From contig NZ_JACKVK010000013.1 of the NCBI RefSeq assembly GCF_025823185.1, positions 473,151 to 537,150 on the forward strand: a stretch of 64,000 bases of DNA, in the 5' to 3' direction. The translations under genes were made by a program, and so were the position numbers. This document shows positions 41,242-50,579 of this stretch, piece by piece. Under the pieces are notes generated by a model. It had not been told where the DNA came from and did not search any database. It saw only the letters and a program-made list of their open reading frames with translations. Each line of letters opens with the position of its first letter. Position 1 is the first letter of the stretch. This DNA is from Mycobacterium yunnanensis. GTDB taxonomy: Bacteria; Actinomycetota; Actinomycetes; Mycobacteriales; Mycobacteriaceae.

Positions 41242-42699
41242 ATGTCCAATCACATCGACGAGTCGGGTGGCGTTCTGGCCCCCGGCGAGTCCGCAGACGC
41301 TCATCCGCACCGGAAGCTTCGCGGCTCACTGGGTGTGTGGGGCATCGTCTTCGTGGTGGTGGCCGCCGCCTCGCCGCTGGGAGTGATCGGCGGTCCGGTG
41401 CCGCTCGGCATCGCCAGCGGCAACGGCGTCGGGTTCCCGGCGATCTTCATCATCAGCACGGTCATCGTCCTGCTCTTCGCGGTCGGCTTCACCGCTTTGA
41501 CACCGCACGTACCGAATGCGGGGGCGTTCTACTCCTACATCGGCAAGGGCCTCGGCAAGGTCACCGGCTTCGGATTCGCGTTCGTAGCGCTGATCTCCTA
41601 CCTCGCCCTCGAGATCGGCGTCTACGGACTTCTCGGACAAGGTGCGCAGGCGCTGTTCGCCTCCTACGGGTTGCCCGACATCCACTGGGGTGTGTACGCA
41701 CTGATCGCCCTGGCGGTCGTCAGCCTTCTCGGCCACCGCAACATCGACCTGTCGCGCAACGTGCTTGGTGTACTGCTCATCGGCGAGGTGGCCATCGTCT
41801 TGGCCCTCGACGCCGTCGTCGCCGTCACCGGAGGTCACGAGGGACTGTCCACCGGTTTTCTCAACCCCAGCGAAATAGTCTCCGGCGCACCGGGAATCGC
41901 CCTGTTGTTCGCGTTCCTGAGCTTCATCGGCTTCGAGGCCACCGCCGTCTTCCGGGACGAGGCGCGTGATCCGCTGCGCACCATTCCCCGCGCAACGTTC
42001 CTGGCGCTGATCCTGATCGGCGTGTTCTACACCGTGTCGACGTGGGCGCTGATCACTGCATGGGGAGACAGCCAGGTCGTGGCGCAGGCAGCCGACGATC
42101 CGACCGGGCTCTTGCCTGGCGCCACCGAGCAGTACCTCGGGACGGCGGGTCTGCACATCGTGCAGGTCCTGTTCGTGACGAGCCTCTTCGCCTGCATCCT
42201 GTCGTTCCACAACGTCGTCGCCCGCTATGTGTTCACGCTGTCCAACCGAAACGTGTTCCCCGCCTCGCTCGGCGAGGCACACCGGAACCACGCGTCACCC
42301 CATCTCGCCTCTGGTCTCGACGGCATCGTCGTGCTCGTGTTCATCGTGGGCGGCATCCTGCTCGGACTGGATCCGGTGACGCAGTTCTACACCTGGCTAG
42401 CCGGCATTTCGACCGTCGGCATCATCATCCTGTTGATCGCGACCAGCGTTGCGGTGCTTGCCTTCTTCGCCGCACGACGACGAGCTGGTGACACGAGCGA
42501 GTCGCCGTGGCGCGCGTTCGTCGCGCCCGGCATCGGATTGATCGGTCTCGCAGGGGTCTTCGTGTTGGTCCTGCAGAACCTACCCGACCTCGTCGGGGGG
42601 TCCACGCCAGTCGCCATCGGCGCGGTCGTGCTTCTCGTAGTGGTCTTCGCACTTGGAGCTGGCATTGCCGCCAAGCGGTCACAGGTGACACTGGAGTGA
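41242..42699 (+). CDS. APC-family amino acid permease
   Basis: 485 residues, about twelve membrane segments. APC motifs: LGVWGIVFVVVAAASPLGVIGGPVPLGIASGNGVG in helix 1, PNAGAFYSYIGKGLGKVTGFGFAFVALISY in helix 3, and FLSFIGFEATAVFRDEARDPLRTIPRATFLALI with the conserved FxGFE motif in helix 6. It probably imports an amino acid or amine with protons; the substrate is not evident. GAGGAG lies 6 nt before the ATG. It stands alone, 118 bp after DUF732 and convergent with the Rv1733c-like gene. Confidence 0.85.
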   Translation: MSNHIDESGGVLAPGESADAHPHRKLRGSLGVWGIVFVVVAAASPLGVIGGPVPLGIASGNGVGFPAIFIISTVIVLLFAVGFTALTPHVPNAGAFYSYIGKGLGKVTGFGFAFVALISYLALEIGVYGLLGQGAQALFASYGLPDIHWGVYALIALAVVSLLGHRNIDLSRNVLGVLLIGEVAIVLALDAVVAVTGGHEGLSTGFLNPSEIVSGAPGIALLFAFLSFIGFEATAVFRDEARDPLRTIPRATFLALILIGVFYTVSTWALITAWGDSQVVAQAADDPTGLLPGATEQYLGTAGLHIVQVLFVTSLFACILSFHNVVARYVFTLSNRNVFPASLGEAHRNHASPHLASGLDGIVVLVFIVGGILLGLDPVTQFYTWLAGISTVGIIILLIATSVAVLAFFAARRRAGDTSESPWRAFVAPGIGLIGLAGVFVLVLQNLPDLVGGSTPVAIGAVVLLVVVFALGAGIAAKRSQVTLE

Positions 42700-42730
42700 C
42701 GGCTCGGGTGGAGTAGCCCCGCCGCACGGA

Positions 42731-43330
42731 TCACCGATCGTGGTTGGCCCAACCGTCGTCGTCATACGCCAGCAACGTCCACTCACGTTGCCACGATTCC
42801 GTACGGTGGCGGTCGAGACGGCGACGAAGCACGAGGGCTACGAGCGTGCAGAATCCGACGATGCCGACCCACATGCCCCACGCTCGGCTCGTGGCGACGG
42901 TCTTGGCGTCCTCGGGGCGGTCCGGGGCGCTGACCACCGAACCCGTGTCGTCGAGCCACACGGTGACTGGTGCACCCGCTTTGACGAATGACGGGCTCGT
43001 CACCACTTCAGATCGGCGGCGTTGACCCTCCGGCCATTCCACGCGAACTGCCACCGACGACAGTGAACGGCGAGGCGAAGGACTCGAGCTGTCCGTCTGT
43101 GCGATTGCCCTGACGGAGTGCCGGGACTGTTGTTGCGCAGCGATCAGCTGGATGCGCTCGACGTATGCCTCGTCGCCTTCCCGTTGGGCCATCGGGATGG
43201 CGAAGAGCGCCGCCGCCAGGATGATCAGAACGCTCAAGGCCTCGACGCGATCGCTCGCGCGGACGAGCCGATTGCGGCCCATGGCGCCCATCAGCCAGCG
43301 GACCCGGAGTGCGGCGGAGGACGTCATCAT
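42731..43330 (-). CDS. Rv1733c-like two-span membrane protein
   Basis: 199 residues. It follows the Rv1733c pattern: GRNRLVRASDRVEAL, first helix SVLIILAAALFAIPMAQ, an external domain with VEWPEGQRRRSEVV, GAPVTVWLDDTGSVVSAPDRPEDA, a second helix WGMWVGIVGFCTLVALVLRRRL, and a tail WQREWTLLAYDDDGW. Rv1733c in M. tuberculosis is a dormancy-regulon antigen of unknown function; I saw no clear DosR box here. The start is uncertain: ATG at 43330, 43351 and an upstream start at 43393 are in frame and none has a good ribosome site. Confidence 0.68.
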   Translation of the reverse strand: MMTSSAALRVRWLMGAMGRNRLVRASDRVEALSVLIILAAALFAIPMAQREGDEAYVERIQLIAAQQQSRHSVRAIAQTDSSSPSPRRSLSSVAVRVEWPEGQRRRSEVVTSPSFVKAGAPVTVWLDDTGSVVSAPDRPEDAKTVATSRAWGMWVGIVGFCTLVALVLRRRLDRHRTESWQREWTLLAYDDDGWANHDR

Positions 43331-43583
43331 CGGCGCACCCGCCGACCACATGACAGGTGACGGCGTGTTACAACCATGTTTCCATGCTGTCACTCCGCGC
43401 GCGAGCGGCCCAATCGTGGGAGTTCGTAGCGACAGATCTCACACCTCCGGTACGCGTTCGACACTCCGGCACGTATGGTCGGATCGCGTTGGCGGCGAGC
43501 CTGTCTCGAGCAAAGTCGGGGACACCGATACGCGAATAAGAATCACGCCTGCCGAAAACCTCGCGACGCCCCTGGCTCACCCC

Positions 43584-43589
43584 TAGCTT
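43584..43589 (+). promoter_or_regulatory. -10 box for the small gene at 43596
   Basis: TAGCTT with six bases (GAGGCG) to the GTG at 43596, leaderless spacing; a GAGG in the spacer could act as a ribosome site instead. Confidence 0.35.
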
Positions 43590-43595
43590 GAGGCG

Positions 43596-43787
43596 GTGCG
43601 CGACCTGGACTCGATCGACGACGAGTTGGCGCTGACCGCAGAGGTGCAGCAGGCGCTTCGCGACGACGGCTGGTCGTTTCCGACCTGGCAGGTCGACCGT
43701 CTCCTCGACGAACGTCTGCGATTCGTGTCCGCCCGCGCCCTGCTTGGCCGCGCGCACCACGCGCTGCGCCGGTTTTCCTCCCGCTGA
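43596..43787 (+). CDS. Small soluble protein of unknown function
   Basis: 63 residues, GTG start: RDLDSIDDELALTAEVQQAL, then DDGWSFPTWQVDRLLDERLRF and an Arg-rich end HHALRRFSSR. The codon bias fits real coding and the start has leaderless spacing. The sequence resembles small mycobacterial proteins with WSFPTWQVD-like patterns but I cannot name a family. It precedes the mce operon by 45 bp on the same strand and is probably separate from it, since a new -10 box lies between. Confidence 0.5.
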   Translation: MRDLDSIDDELALTAEVQQALRDDGWSFPTWQVDRLLDERLRFVSARALLGRAHHALRRFSSR

Positions 43788-43819
43788 TCACAAACCTCCG
43801 CTCCCCGGCGATCGCCGTC

Positions 43820-43825
43820 TACGTT
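43820..43825 (+). promoter_or_regulatory. Candidate -10 box of the yrbE-mce operon
   Basis: TACGTT with six bases (GCTGCA) to a GTG at 43832 that opens an 18-codon ORF overlapping the yrbE start. Confidence 0.45.
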
Positions 43826-43831
43826 GCTGCA

Positions 43832-43888
43832 GTGCCTTCCGATCACCACCGACGACCTCGGTCATGGTTTGCGGTGATCCGATGGTGA
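43832..43888 (+). CDS. Leaderless 18-codon leader ORF coupled to yrbE/mce
   Basis: GTG six bases after TACGTT, reading MPSDHHRRPRSWFAVIRW, with TGA at 43886-43888 overlapping ATGGTG of the first yrbE gene (ATG 43882, GTG 43885). The yrbE gene has no clear ribosome site, so ribosomes from the leader may start it by re-initiation. Cis role inferred; no Cys or other repeated regulatory codon is present. Confidence 0.35.
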   Translation: MPSDHHRRPRSWFAVIRW

Positions 43889-44655
43889 CGACGTCGCCGC
43901 TGCTCAAGCCCATGAACGCGGTCGGCGACTTCTTCGTCCTGAGCGGTGAGACCTTCGCGGCCAGCGTCAGGCGGCCGTTCGCTTGGCGGGAACTCCTCGA
44001 GCAGATTGCGTTCGTGGCGAGGGTGTCCATCTTCCCCACGATCATGCTGTCGATCCCCTACACCGTGCTGATCGTGTTCACGCTCAACATCGTGCTTCTG
44101 GAGATCGGCGCCGGTGACCTGTCGGGCGCCGGGGCGGCGCTGGCCTCGGTCACGCAGGTGGGCCCCGTCGTCACGGCAATCGTGGTCGCCGGCGCAGGCT
44201 CGACGGCGATGTGCGCCGACCTCGGCGCGCGCACGATCCGCGAGGAGATCGACGCCATGAAGGTCATCGGCGTCAACCCGATCCAGGCCCTGGTGGTTCC
44301 GCGAGTCATCGCCGCCACGTTCGTCGCCCTGATGCTGTACTCGGTGGTCGCCATCGTCGGGTTGACGGGCAGCTACGTCTTCGTGGTGTACGTCCAGCAC
44401 GTCACCCCCGGCGCCTTCGTCGCGGGTCTGACGCTGCTGACGGGGCTACCGCAGGTGGTGGTCTCACTGGTGAAGGCGCTTCTTTTCGGCCTGTCGGCCG
44501 GCCTGATCGCGTGCTACAAGGGCCTCTCGGTGGGCGGTGGGCCCACCGGCGTCGGCAACGCGGTCAACGAGACCGTGGTGTTCGCCTTCATGGCCCTGTT
44601 CTTCATCAACATCCTGGCCACCGCCATGGGCGTCAAGATTGCCCCGACGCAATGA
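43882..44655 (+). CDS. yrbEA: YrbEA, MlaE-type permease of the mce operon
   Basis: 257 residues, about five to six membrane segments. MlaE/YrbE motifs: GAGSTAMCADLGARTIREEIDAMKVIGVNPIQALVVPRVIAA in the central cytoplasmic helix region, and GGPTGVGNAVNETVVFAFMALFFINIL at the end. With YrbEB it forms the membrane channel of an Mce lipid importer driven by an MceG ATPase encoded elsewhere. The ATG at 43882 or GTG at 43885 are both possible starts. The next gene overlaps by ATGA. Confidence 0.9.
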   Translation: MVTTSPLLKPMNAVGDFFVLSGETFAASVRRPFAWRELLEQIAFVARVSIFPTIMLSIPYTVLIVFTLNIVLLEIGAGDLSGAGAALASVTQVGPVVTAIVVAGAGSTAMCADLGARTIREEIDAMKVIGVNPIQALVVPRVIAATFVALMLYSVVAIVGLTGSYVFVVYVQHVTPGAFVAGLTLLTGLPQVVVSLVKALLFGLSAGLIACYKGLSVGGGPTGVGNAVNETVVFAFMALFFINILATAMGVKIAPTQ

Positions 44656-45473
44656 GCGACGGTCCGCTGCGCAAGGCCGTCGACGCGACGCGTGCTCTCG
44701 GTGAACAGACCGCGTTCTACGGCAACGCACTGGTGTCGACGGCCGACGCGGTGCGGCGCTATCCGGCAGAGGTGCTGCGCCTGATCGCCGAGATGGGGCT
44801 GGGCACCGGCGCTCTGGCCGTCATCGGCGGCACCGTCGTCATCATCGGTTTCCTGACGTTGTCGACGGGCGCGCTGATCGCGGTGCAGGGCTACAACACC
44901 CTGTCCAACGTGGGCATCGAGGCCCTCACCGGGTTCCTCGGCGCCTTCCTCAACGTCCGATTCATCGCACCTGCGACCGCCGGTGTCGCACTGGCCGCCA
45001 CGATCGGTGCCGGCGCCACCGCACAACTGGGCGCCATGCGCATCAACGAAGAAATCGACGCCCTCGAGGTGATGGGCATCCGCGCGGTCACCTACCTGGT
45101 CGCCACCCGCATCGTCGCCGGTGTCCTGGTCGTCATCCCGCTGTACACCGTGGCCGTGCTGATGTCCTTCTTGGCCACCAGATTTGGCACCACCGTCATC
45201 TACGGGCAGTCGCGGGGCGTCTACGACCACTACTTCTCGACGTTCCTGCAACCCACCGATCTGGTGTGGTCGTTCGTCGCCGCCCTGACCATGGCCGCGG
45301 CCGTCATGGTGGTGCACACCTACTACGGGTACAACGCGACCGGCGGTCCCGCCGGCGTAGGCGAGGCCGTGGGACGAGCCGTCCGCACGTCGGTCACCGC
45401 AACCGTCTTCGTGCTCCTCACCATCACGTTGTCCGTGTACGGCCAGTCCGGCAACTTCAACCTGGCGGGCTGA
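44652..45473 (+). CDS. yrbEB: YrbEB, MlaE-type permease of the mce operon
   Basis: 273 residues. MlaE motifs: GAGATAQLGAMRINEEIDALEVMGIRAVTYLVATRIVAG and GGPAGVGEAVGRAVRTSVTATVFVLLTITLSVYG. An N-terminal amphipathic region precedes the first helix. Partner of YrbEA. Starts by ATGA overlap; mceA follows after 4 bp. Confidence 0.92.
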   Translation: MSDGPLRKAVDATRALGEQTAFYGNALVSTADAVRRYPAEVLRLIAEMGLGTGALAVIGGTVVIIGFLTLSTGALIAVQGYNTLSNVGIEALTGFLGAFLNVRFIAPATAGVALAATIGAGATAQLGAMRINEEIDALEVMGIRAVTYLVATRIVAGVLVVIPLYTVAVLMSFLATRFGTTVIYGQSRGVYDHYFSTFLQPTDLVWSFVAALTMAAAVMVVHTYYGYNATGGPAGVGEAVGRAVRTSVTATVFVLLTITLSVYGQSGNFNLAG

Positions 45474-45477
45474 CAGG

Positions 45478-46821
45478 ATGGAGAACTCCACGCGCCGCAG
45501 CGGAATCGACCCGATCTGGTATGCCCCGGTTCTGGTGCTCGTCGTCGTCGGCCTCATCACCATGACCGCCGTGCTGTTCTCCGGCACCTACCGGACGACG
45601 GTCCCCGTCACCATCGTCTCCGACCGCATCGGACTGGTGATGGAGAACGGTGCGAAGGTCAAGCTCCGCGGCGTTCAAGTCGGCACCGTGAGTTCCCTGG
45701 GCACGCAGGGCAATTCGCACGGGACCCCGCTGTCCACGCTTCAGCTGAAGCTGGACCCAGGACCCTTCCAGTACCTTCCGGCCAACGTCGAGGCCGAGAT
45801 CAAGTCCAGCACCGCGTTCGGCGCCAAGTACGTCGACCTCATCGTGCCGCCGGATCCGAGCCCGCAGCCGCTGAAGTCCGGCGCGGTGGTCCGGTCCCGC
45901 AACGTCACCGTAGAGGTCAACACGGTGTTCCAGAATCTGCAGGCGGTGGTCCAGGCCGTCGACCCGGCGAAGCTGAACTCGATCCTCTCGGCGTTCGCCG
46001 AGGCCCTGCGTGGCAAGGGTGAACGCATCGGCGAGGCCATCACCGCCGCCAACGAAGTGCTGCTGGCCGTCAATCCGCGGATGCCCACCGTCAAGCAGGA
46101 TTGGCAGCTCTTCGGGCAGACCACTCAGGCGTATTCGGATGCGGCGCAGGACATCTTGTCGACGCTCGACTCGGCGTCGACCATCAGCACCACCCTGGTG
46201 ACCCAGCAGGGCGCGCTCGACGAACTGCTGCTCGCCTCGGTCGGATTCTCTCAATCTGCGACCTCGGTCCTGGCGACCAACGAACCCGCATTCGTGCGGA
46301 CGTCCCACGTCCTGGTCCCCACCACGGACCTGCTGTTCAAGTACTCCCCCACCTACACGTGCCTCTTCCAAGGCGCGCAATGGTTCCTCGACCACGGCGG
46401 CCGAGACGCGCTCGGCGGCAACGGCAAGTCGGTCATCATGGACGCGGCGCTGCTGTTCGGCGACGACGCCTACCGGTATCCGGACAACCTCCCCAAGGTC
46501 AACGCGACGGGTGGACCCGGCGGGCGGCCCAGTTGCGGGTCGCTCCCCGACGTCAGCGCCAACTTCCCGGTGAAGTCACTGGTGACCGACACCGGATGGG
46601 GCACCGGACTGGACATCCGGCCCAACCCGGGCATCGGATTTCCCGGCCTCGCCAACTACCTCCCCGTCACCAAGGGCACCCCCGAGCCACCCCGGATCCG
46701 GTACGAGGGGCCACCTGCGCCAGGGCCGGCGCCCGCTTACCCCGGCGCGCCGCCCTACGGCGCACCGGAGTACGGGGCCGACGGGGCCCCGCTGTACCCG
46801 GGGGTGTCACCGCCGCCGTGA
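45478..46821 (+). CDS. mceA: MceA, first Mce subunit
   Basis: 447 residues. One N-terminal helix (IWYAPVLVLVVVGLITMTAVL), then the MCE domain (about residues 38-120: RTTVPVTIVSDRIGLVMENGAKVKLRGVQVGTVSS), a long helical region to about 280 and a C-terminal tail rich in Pro, Gly and Tyr (PGAPPYGAPEYGADG). MceA-F assemble a hexameric tube carrying lipids or sterols across the periplasm. The mce number (1-8) cannot be decided from this sequence alone. Confidence 0.92.
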   Translation: MENSTRRSGIDPIWYAPVLVLVVVGLITMTAVLFSGTYRTTVPVTIVSDRIGLVMENGAKVKLRGVQVGTVSSLGTQGNSHGTPLSTLQLKLDPGPFQYLPANVEAEIKSSTAFGAKYVDLIVPPDPSPQPLKSGAVVRSRNVTVEVNTVFQNLQAVVQAVDPAKLNSILSAFAEALRGKGERIGEAITAANEVLLAVNPRMPTVKQDWQLFGQTTQAYSDAAQDILSTLDSASTISTTLVTQQGALDELLLASVGFSQSATSVLATNEPAFVRTSHVLVPTTDLLFKYSPTYTCLFQGAQWFLDHGGRDALGGNGKSVIMDAALLFGDDAYRYPDNLPKVNATGGPGGRPSCGSLPDVSANFPVKSLVTDTGWGTGLDIRPNPGIGFPGLANYLPVTKGTPEPPRIRYEGPPAPGPAPAYPGAPPYGAPEYGADGAPLYPGVSPPP

Positions 46822-46855
46822 CGACTCAGCGCACGACTACCGACGGGAGGACGCG

Positions 46856-47887
46856 ATGAAGCGCAAGCGCATCGGCGGCACGCTGGCGCGAGTCGGCTTG
46901 TTCACCGCGATCTGCCTGGTCTTCATGTTCGCCCTCGTGACCGTGTTCGGCCAGTTCCGGTTCGACTCCCGTACCGACTACCGGGCAGTCTTCACCAACG
47001 TGTCAGGCCTCAAGGGCGGCAACTTCGTTCGCATCGCCGGCGTGGAGATCGGAAAGGTCAGTGACCTGACGCTGAACGCGGACGGCACCGTCACGGTGGA
47101 CTTCGCCGTCGACCGGAACCTGAAGCTGACCGAGGGCACCGAGGCGGCGGTACGGTACGAGAACCTGATCGGCGATCGCTACCTGTCACTCGACGAGGGG
47201 CCGGGCTCGGTGCGGCCGCTCGCCGCCGGAGCCACCATCCCGCTGACGAGGACCTCGCCAGCACTCGACGTCGACGCGCTCATCGGCGGGTTCCGACCGC
47301 TGTTTCGGGCCCTGGATCCCGATCAGGTCAACGCCCTCTCCGGCGAGCTGCTCAAGGTCTTTCAGGGCCAGGGGGGCACCATCTCGTCGGTACTGGCTCA
47401 GACGTCGGCACTGACGACCACGCTCGCCGGCCGCGACGAGCTGATCGGGCAAGTGATCCACAACCTGAACACCGTGCTCGCGACGTTCGCCAAGCGCAAC
47501 GACCAATTCGCCGACGGACTGGACGAGCTGTCACGGCTGACCCAGGCCTTGGCCGACCGCAAGGACGACATCACCACCGGCCTGGCCTACGTCGACGCCG
47601 CCGCCGGGTCGGTGGCAGACCTGCTCGCCGACGCCCGTCAGCCCATCAAGGACACGGTGCTGCAGACCGACCGCTTCGCCGGACAAATCGAAGCCGATCA
47701 CGCCTACGTCGACGACCTCGTCAAGACCCTGCCCGACGCCTACCAGATCCTCGCCAGACAGGGCCTCTACGGCGACTACTTCGGGTTCTACCTCTGCGAC
47801 GCCATCCTGAAGGTCAACGGCAAGGGGGGCCAACCGGTCTTCGTCAAACTGGCGGGCCAGGATTCGGGACGGTGCACACCGAAGTGA
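46856..47887 (+). CDS. mceB: MceB subunit
   Basis: 343 residues. N-terminal helix VGLFTAICLVFMFALVTVFG, MCE domain with DYRAVFTNVSGLKGGNFVRIAGVEIGKVSDL and NLIGDRYLSLDEG, long helical part, and a short C-terminus with two Cys (FGFYLCDAILK and SGRC) that may pair. The ATG follows GGGAGG, 34 bp after mceA. MceC overlaps its stop. Confidence 0.92.
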   Translation: MKRKRIGGTLARVGLFTAICLVFMFALVTVFGQFRFDSRTDYRAVFTNVSGLKGGNFVRIAGVEIGKVSDLTLNADGTVTVDFAVDRNLKLTEGTEAAVRYENLIGDRYLSLDEGPGSVRPLAAGATIPLTRTSPALDVDALIGGFRPLFRALDPDQVNALSGELLKVFQGQGGTISSVLAQTSALTTTLAGRDELIGQVIHNLNTVLATFAKRNDQFADGLDELSRLTQALADRKDDITTGLAYVDAAAGSVADLLADARQPIKDTVLQTDRFAGQIEADHAYVDDLVKTLPDAYQILARQGLYGDYFGFYLCDAILKVNGKGGQPVFVKLAGQDSGRCTPK

Positions 47888-49236
47888 AGCGACCCACCAT
47901 CAAACCCCTCGGCGAACGCAACAAGGCCGCCGTCGGCACCGTCGGCACACTGATCCTGCTCGCACTCGTCGTCGCGGCCTTCTCCTACGACAGGCTGCCG
48001 TTCATCAAGGGCACCTCCGACTACTCCGCGTACTTCGCCGAAGCCGGGGGCATCAAGCCCGGCAGCGAGGTCCGGGTGTCCGGCCTGCAGGTCGGCAAGG
48101 TCTCCGACGTCGAACTCGACGGCGACAAGGTGTTGGTGGACTTCACCGTTCGCAAGGGGGTGCCACTCGGCGACCGCACCGAGGCGGCGATCAAGACCGA
48201 GACGGTACTGGGCACCAAGATGCTCGAGGTGACCCCCCGCGGCACGGGAACCCTGCAGGGCACGATCCCGCTGGAGCGCACCACGTCGCCCTACGATCTG
48301 CCGTCCGCCCTCGGTGATCTGACCGCGGCCATCAGCGGGCTCGACACCCAGCAGCTGTCCTCGTCGCTGACCACCCTGGCGGACACGTTCCGCGACACTC
48401 CGCCGGACCTCAAGATCGCCCTCGAGGGCGTCGCCCGCTTCTCCAGCACCCTGGACCGGCGCGATGCCGAGTTGCGAAATCTGTTGGCCAACGCCAACCA
48501 GGTGACCGGCGTCCTCGCCAAGCGCAGCGACGAGATCGCCAAACTGGTGGTCAACGCCAACGCACTATTGGGAGAGCTTCTCACCCAACGAAGTTCGATC
48601 GACGCGCTGATGGTCGACCTGACGGCGGTGTCGCAGAAGCTGTCGGCCGTCATCGGTGACAACCGCACCCAGCTCAAGCCGGCGCTGGACAAGCTCAACG
48701 GCGCGCTCTCGATCCTCGACGATCACAAGGCCGAACTTCAACGCACCCTGTTCCTGTTGCGCCGCTACGCGATGTCGTTCGGAGAAGTCCTCGGTTCGGG
48801 CCCGTTCTTCAAGGCGTCGCTGGTCAATCTGGTGCCCGGTCAGTTCTCCCAGCCGTTCATCGACGCCGCGTTCTCCGACCTCGGGCTGGACCCCAACACC
48901 AAGCTGCCATCCGAACTCGTCGACCCGGCCACCGGGCAGCCCGCCACTCCGCCACTGCCGATGCCCTTCCCGCGTACCGGGCAGGGCGGGGACCCGAGAC
49001 TGAACCTGCCCGACGCGATCACGGGCAACCAGGACCCCAACGCCCCCGCCCAATTCCCGGGCCGCTACCCGTACCGGGAACCGCTGCCCGCGCCGCCGCC
49101 CGGCGGTCCGCCACCGGGTCCGCCCGCGCTGCCACCGCCTGGCATCGCCGGACCGGCCAGTCCCGCACCGTCGCCCAGCCCGGTGTATCTGCCTGCGCCG
49201 AACGAGGTCCCGCCGTCATCGGGTGGGGGGCAGTGA
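47884..49236 (+). CDS. mceC: MceC subunit
   Basis: 450 residues if the GTG at 47884 (GTGA overlap with mceB) is used; GTG at 47872 is also in frame. N-terminal helix GTVGTLILLALVVAAFSYD, MCE domain DYSAYFAEAGGIKPGSEVRVSGLQVGKVSDV, helical region with LANANQVTGVLAKRSDEI, then a Pro-rich tail (PAPPPGGPPPGPPALPPPG). Normal for the subunit. MceD follows by GTGA overlap. Confidence 0.91.
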   Translation: MKRPTIKPLGERNKAAVGTVGTLILLALVVAAFSYDRLPFIKGTSDYSAYFAEAGGIKPGSEVRVSGLQVGKVSDVELDGDKVLVDFTVRKGVPLGDRTEAAIKTETVLGTKMLEVTPRGTGTLQGTIPLERTTSPYDLPSALGDLTAAISGLDTQQLSSSLTTLADTFRDTPPDLKIALEGVARFSSTLDRRDAELRNLLANANQVTGVLAKRSDEIAKLVVNANALLGELLTQRSSIDALMVDLTAVSQKLSAVIGDNRTQLKPALDKLNGALSILDDHKAELQRTLFLLRRYAMSFGEVLGSGPFFKASLVNLVPGQFSQPFIDAAFSDLGLDPNTKLPSELVDPATGQPATPPLPMPFPRTGQGGDPRLNLPDAITGNQDPNAPAQFPGRYPYREPLPAPPPGGPPPGPPALPPPGIAGPASPAPSPSPVYLPAPNEVPPSSGGGQ

Positions 49237-50579
49237 CCGTGGCCGGCCGCCTACCGTCATTGCAGAGGGCGCGCATCGCGATCGCGTCCGTGCTGATCGT
49301 CACCCTGGCGGTGGCGATCAGCGTCGTCGCCACACCGTGGTGGAACGACGTCGGCAAGGACACCTTCACCGCCTACTTCGCCAACGCGAACGGGCTCTAC
49401 ACCGGCGACGAAGTCCGCATCCTGGGCGTCGCGGTGGGCCGGGTCGACGCGATCCAACCCCTGCCCGCCAACACGAAGGTGACCTTCTCGATCGACTCGA
49501 AGTACTCGGTGCCGGCCGACGCCAAGGCGGCCATCCTGTCGCCGTCGCTGGTCAGCGCGCGGGCGATCCAGCTGGTGCCCGCGTACTCCGGTGGACCGAA
49601 GATGGCTTCCGGCACCAGCATTCCGCAGGAACGCACCGCCGTCCCCGTGGAGTGGGACGACTTCCGCCAACAGCTGGAGAAGCTCACCGACTCCCTGCAG
49701 CCGGTCACGCCCGGTGGGCCCAACTCCGTCGGCGAGTTCATCAGCAGCGCCGCGGCGAACCTTCGCGGTGAGGGAGGCACCGCTCGCGACACCGTACTCA
49801 AGCTGTCGCAGGCGGTCTCGGCGCTCGGTGACCACAGCACCGACATCTTCAGCACCGTGAAGAATCTGCAGCTGCTGGTCTCGGCACTGTCCTCGAGCAG
49901 TGATCTACTCGCCGCGTTCAACGTCAACCTTGCCGACGTGACCACCGTACTGTCCAACTCCCCCAACGAGATCGCCGACGCGACCAAGGGATTGGACGGG
50001 GTGGTGTCCGATCTGCGCGGCTTCGTGGCCGACAACCGGGAGGGCATCGGCACCACGGTCGACCATCTCGCCGCGATCACCAAGGCGCTCAACGACAGTC
50101 GCGGTGACGTCAAACAGGTCTTGCACATCGCACCGACGGTGTTCCAGAACTTCATGAACATCTACCAACCCGCCCAGAGCGCGGTCACCGGCATCCTGGC
50201 AGCAGGGAACTTCGCCAACACCGTCCAATTCATCTGCAGCTCCATTCAGGCCGCCTCGCGAGAGAACTACGAACAGTCCTCGAAGCTCTGCGTCCAGTAC
50301 CTGGCGCCGATCATCAAGAACCGGCAGTACAACTTTCCGCCACTTGGCGTGAATCCCTTCGTGGGGGCCGCGGCGCGACCCAACGAACTGACCTACAGCG
50401 AGCCGTGGCTCAACCCCCATCTGCCGCCACAGACACCACCGGCACCGCCCGCGGCGCCGGACGCGCCCGCCGACCTCGGTGCGCCGCTTCCCGCCGAAGC
50501 CGCGGTACCCACCGACCCCAGCCAGGGTCTGCAGGGTCTGATGCTGCCGCCGGCGCCACCGCAACAGGGGACGCCATGA
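49233..50579 (+). CDS. mceD: MceD subunit
   Basis: 448 residues. N-terminal helix IAIASVLIVTLAVAISVVATP, MCE domain FTAYFANANGLYTGDEVRILGVAVGRVDAI and VSARAIQLVPAYSGGP, long coiled helical region, cysteines near VQFICSSIQ and SKLCVQYL, and a Pro-rich tail. GTG start overlaps mceC (GTGA); lipoprotein mceE follows by ATGA overlap. Confidence 0.91.
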   Translation: MTVAGRLPSLQRARIAIASVLIVTLAVAISVVATPWWNDVGKDTFTAYFANANGLYTGDEVRILGVAVGRVDAIQPLPANTKVTFSIDSKYSVPADAKAAILSPSLVSARAIQLVPAYSGGPKMASGTSIPQERTAVPVEWDDFRQQLEKLTDSLQPVTPGGPNSVGEFISSAAANLRGEGGTARDTVLKLSQAVSALGDHSTDIFSTVKNLQLLVSALSSSSDLLAAFNVNLADVTTVLSNSPNEIADATKGLDGVVSDLRGFVADNREGIGTTVDHLAAITKALNDSRGDVKQVLHIAPTVFQNFMNIYQPAQSAVTGILAAGNFANTVQFICSSIQAASRENYEQSSKLCVQYLAPIIKNRQYNFPPLGVNPFVGAAARPNELTYSEPWLNPHLPPQTPPAPPAAPDAPADLGAPLPAEAAVPTDPSQGLQGLMLPPAPPQQGTP

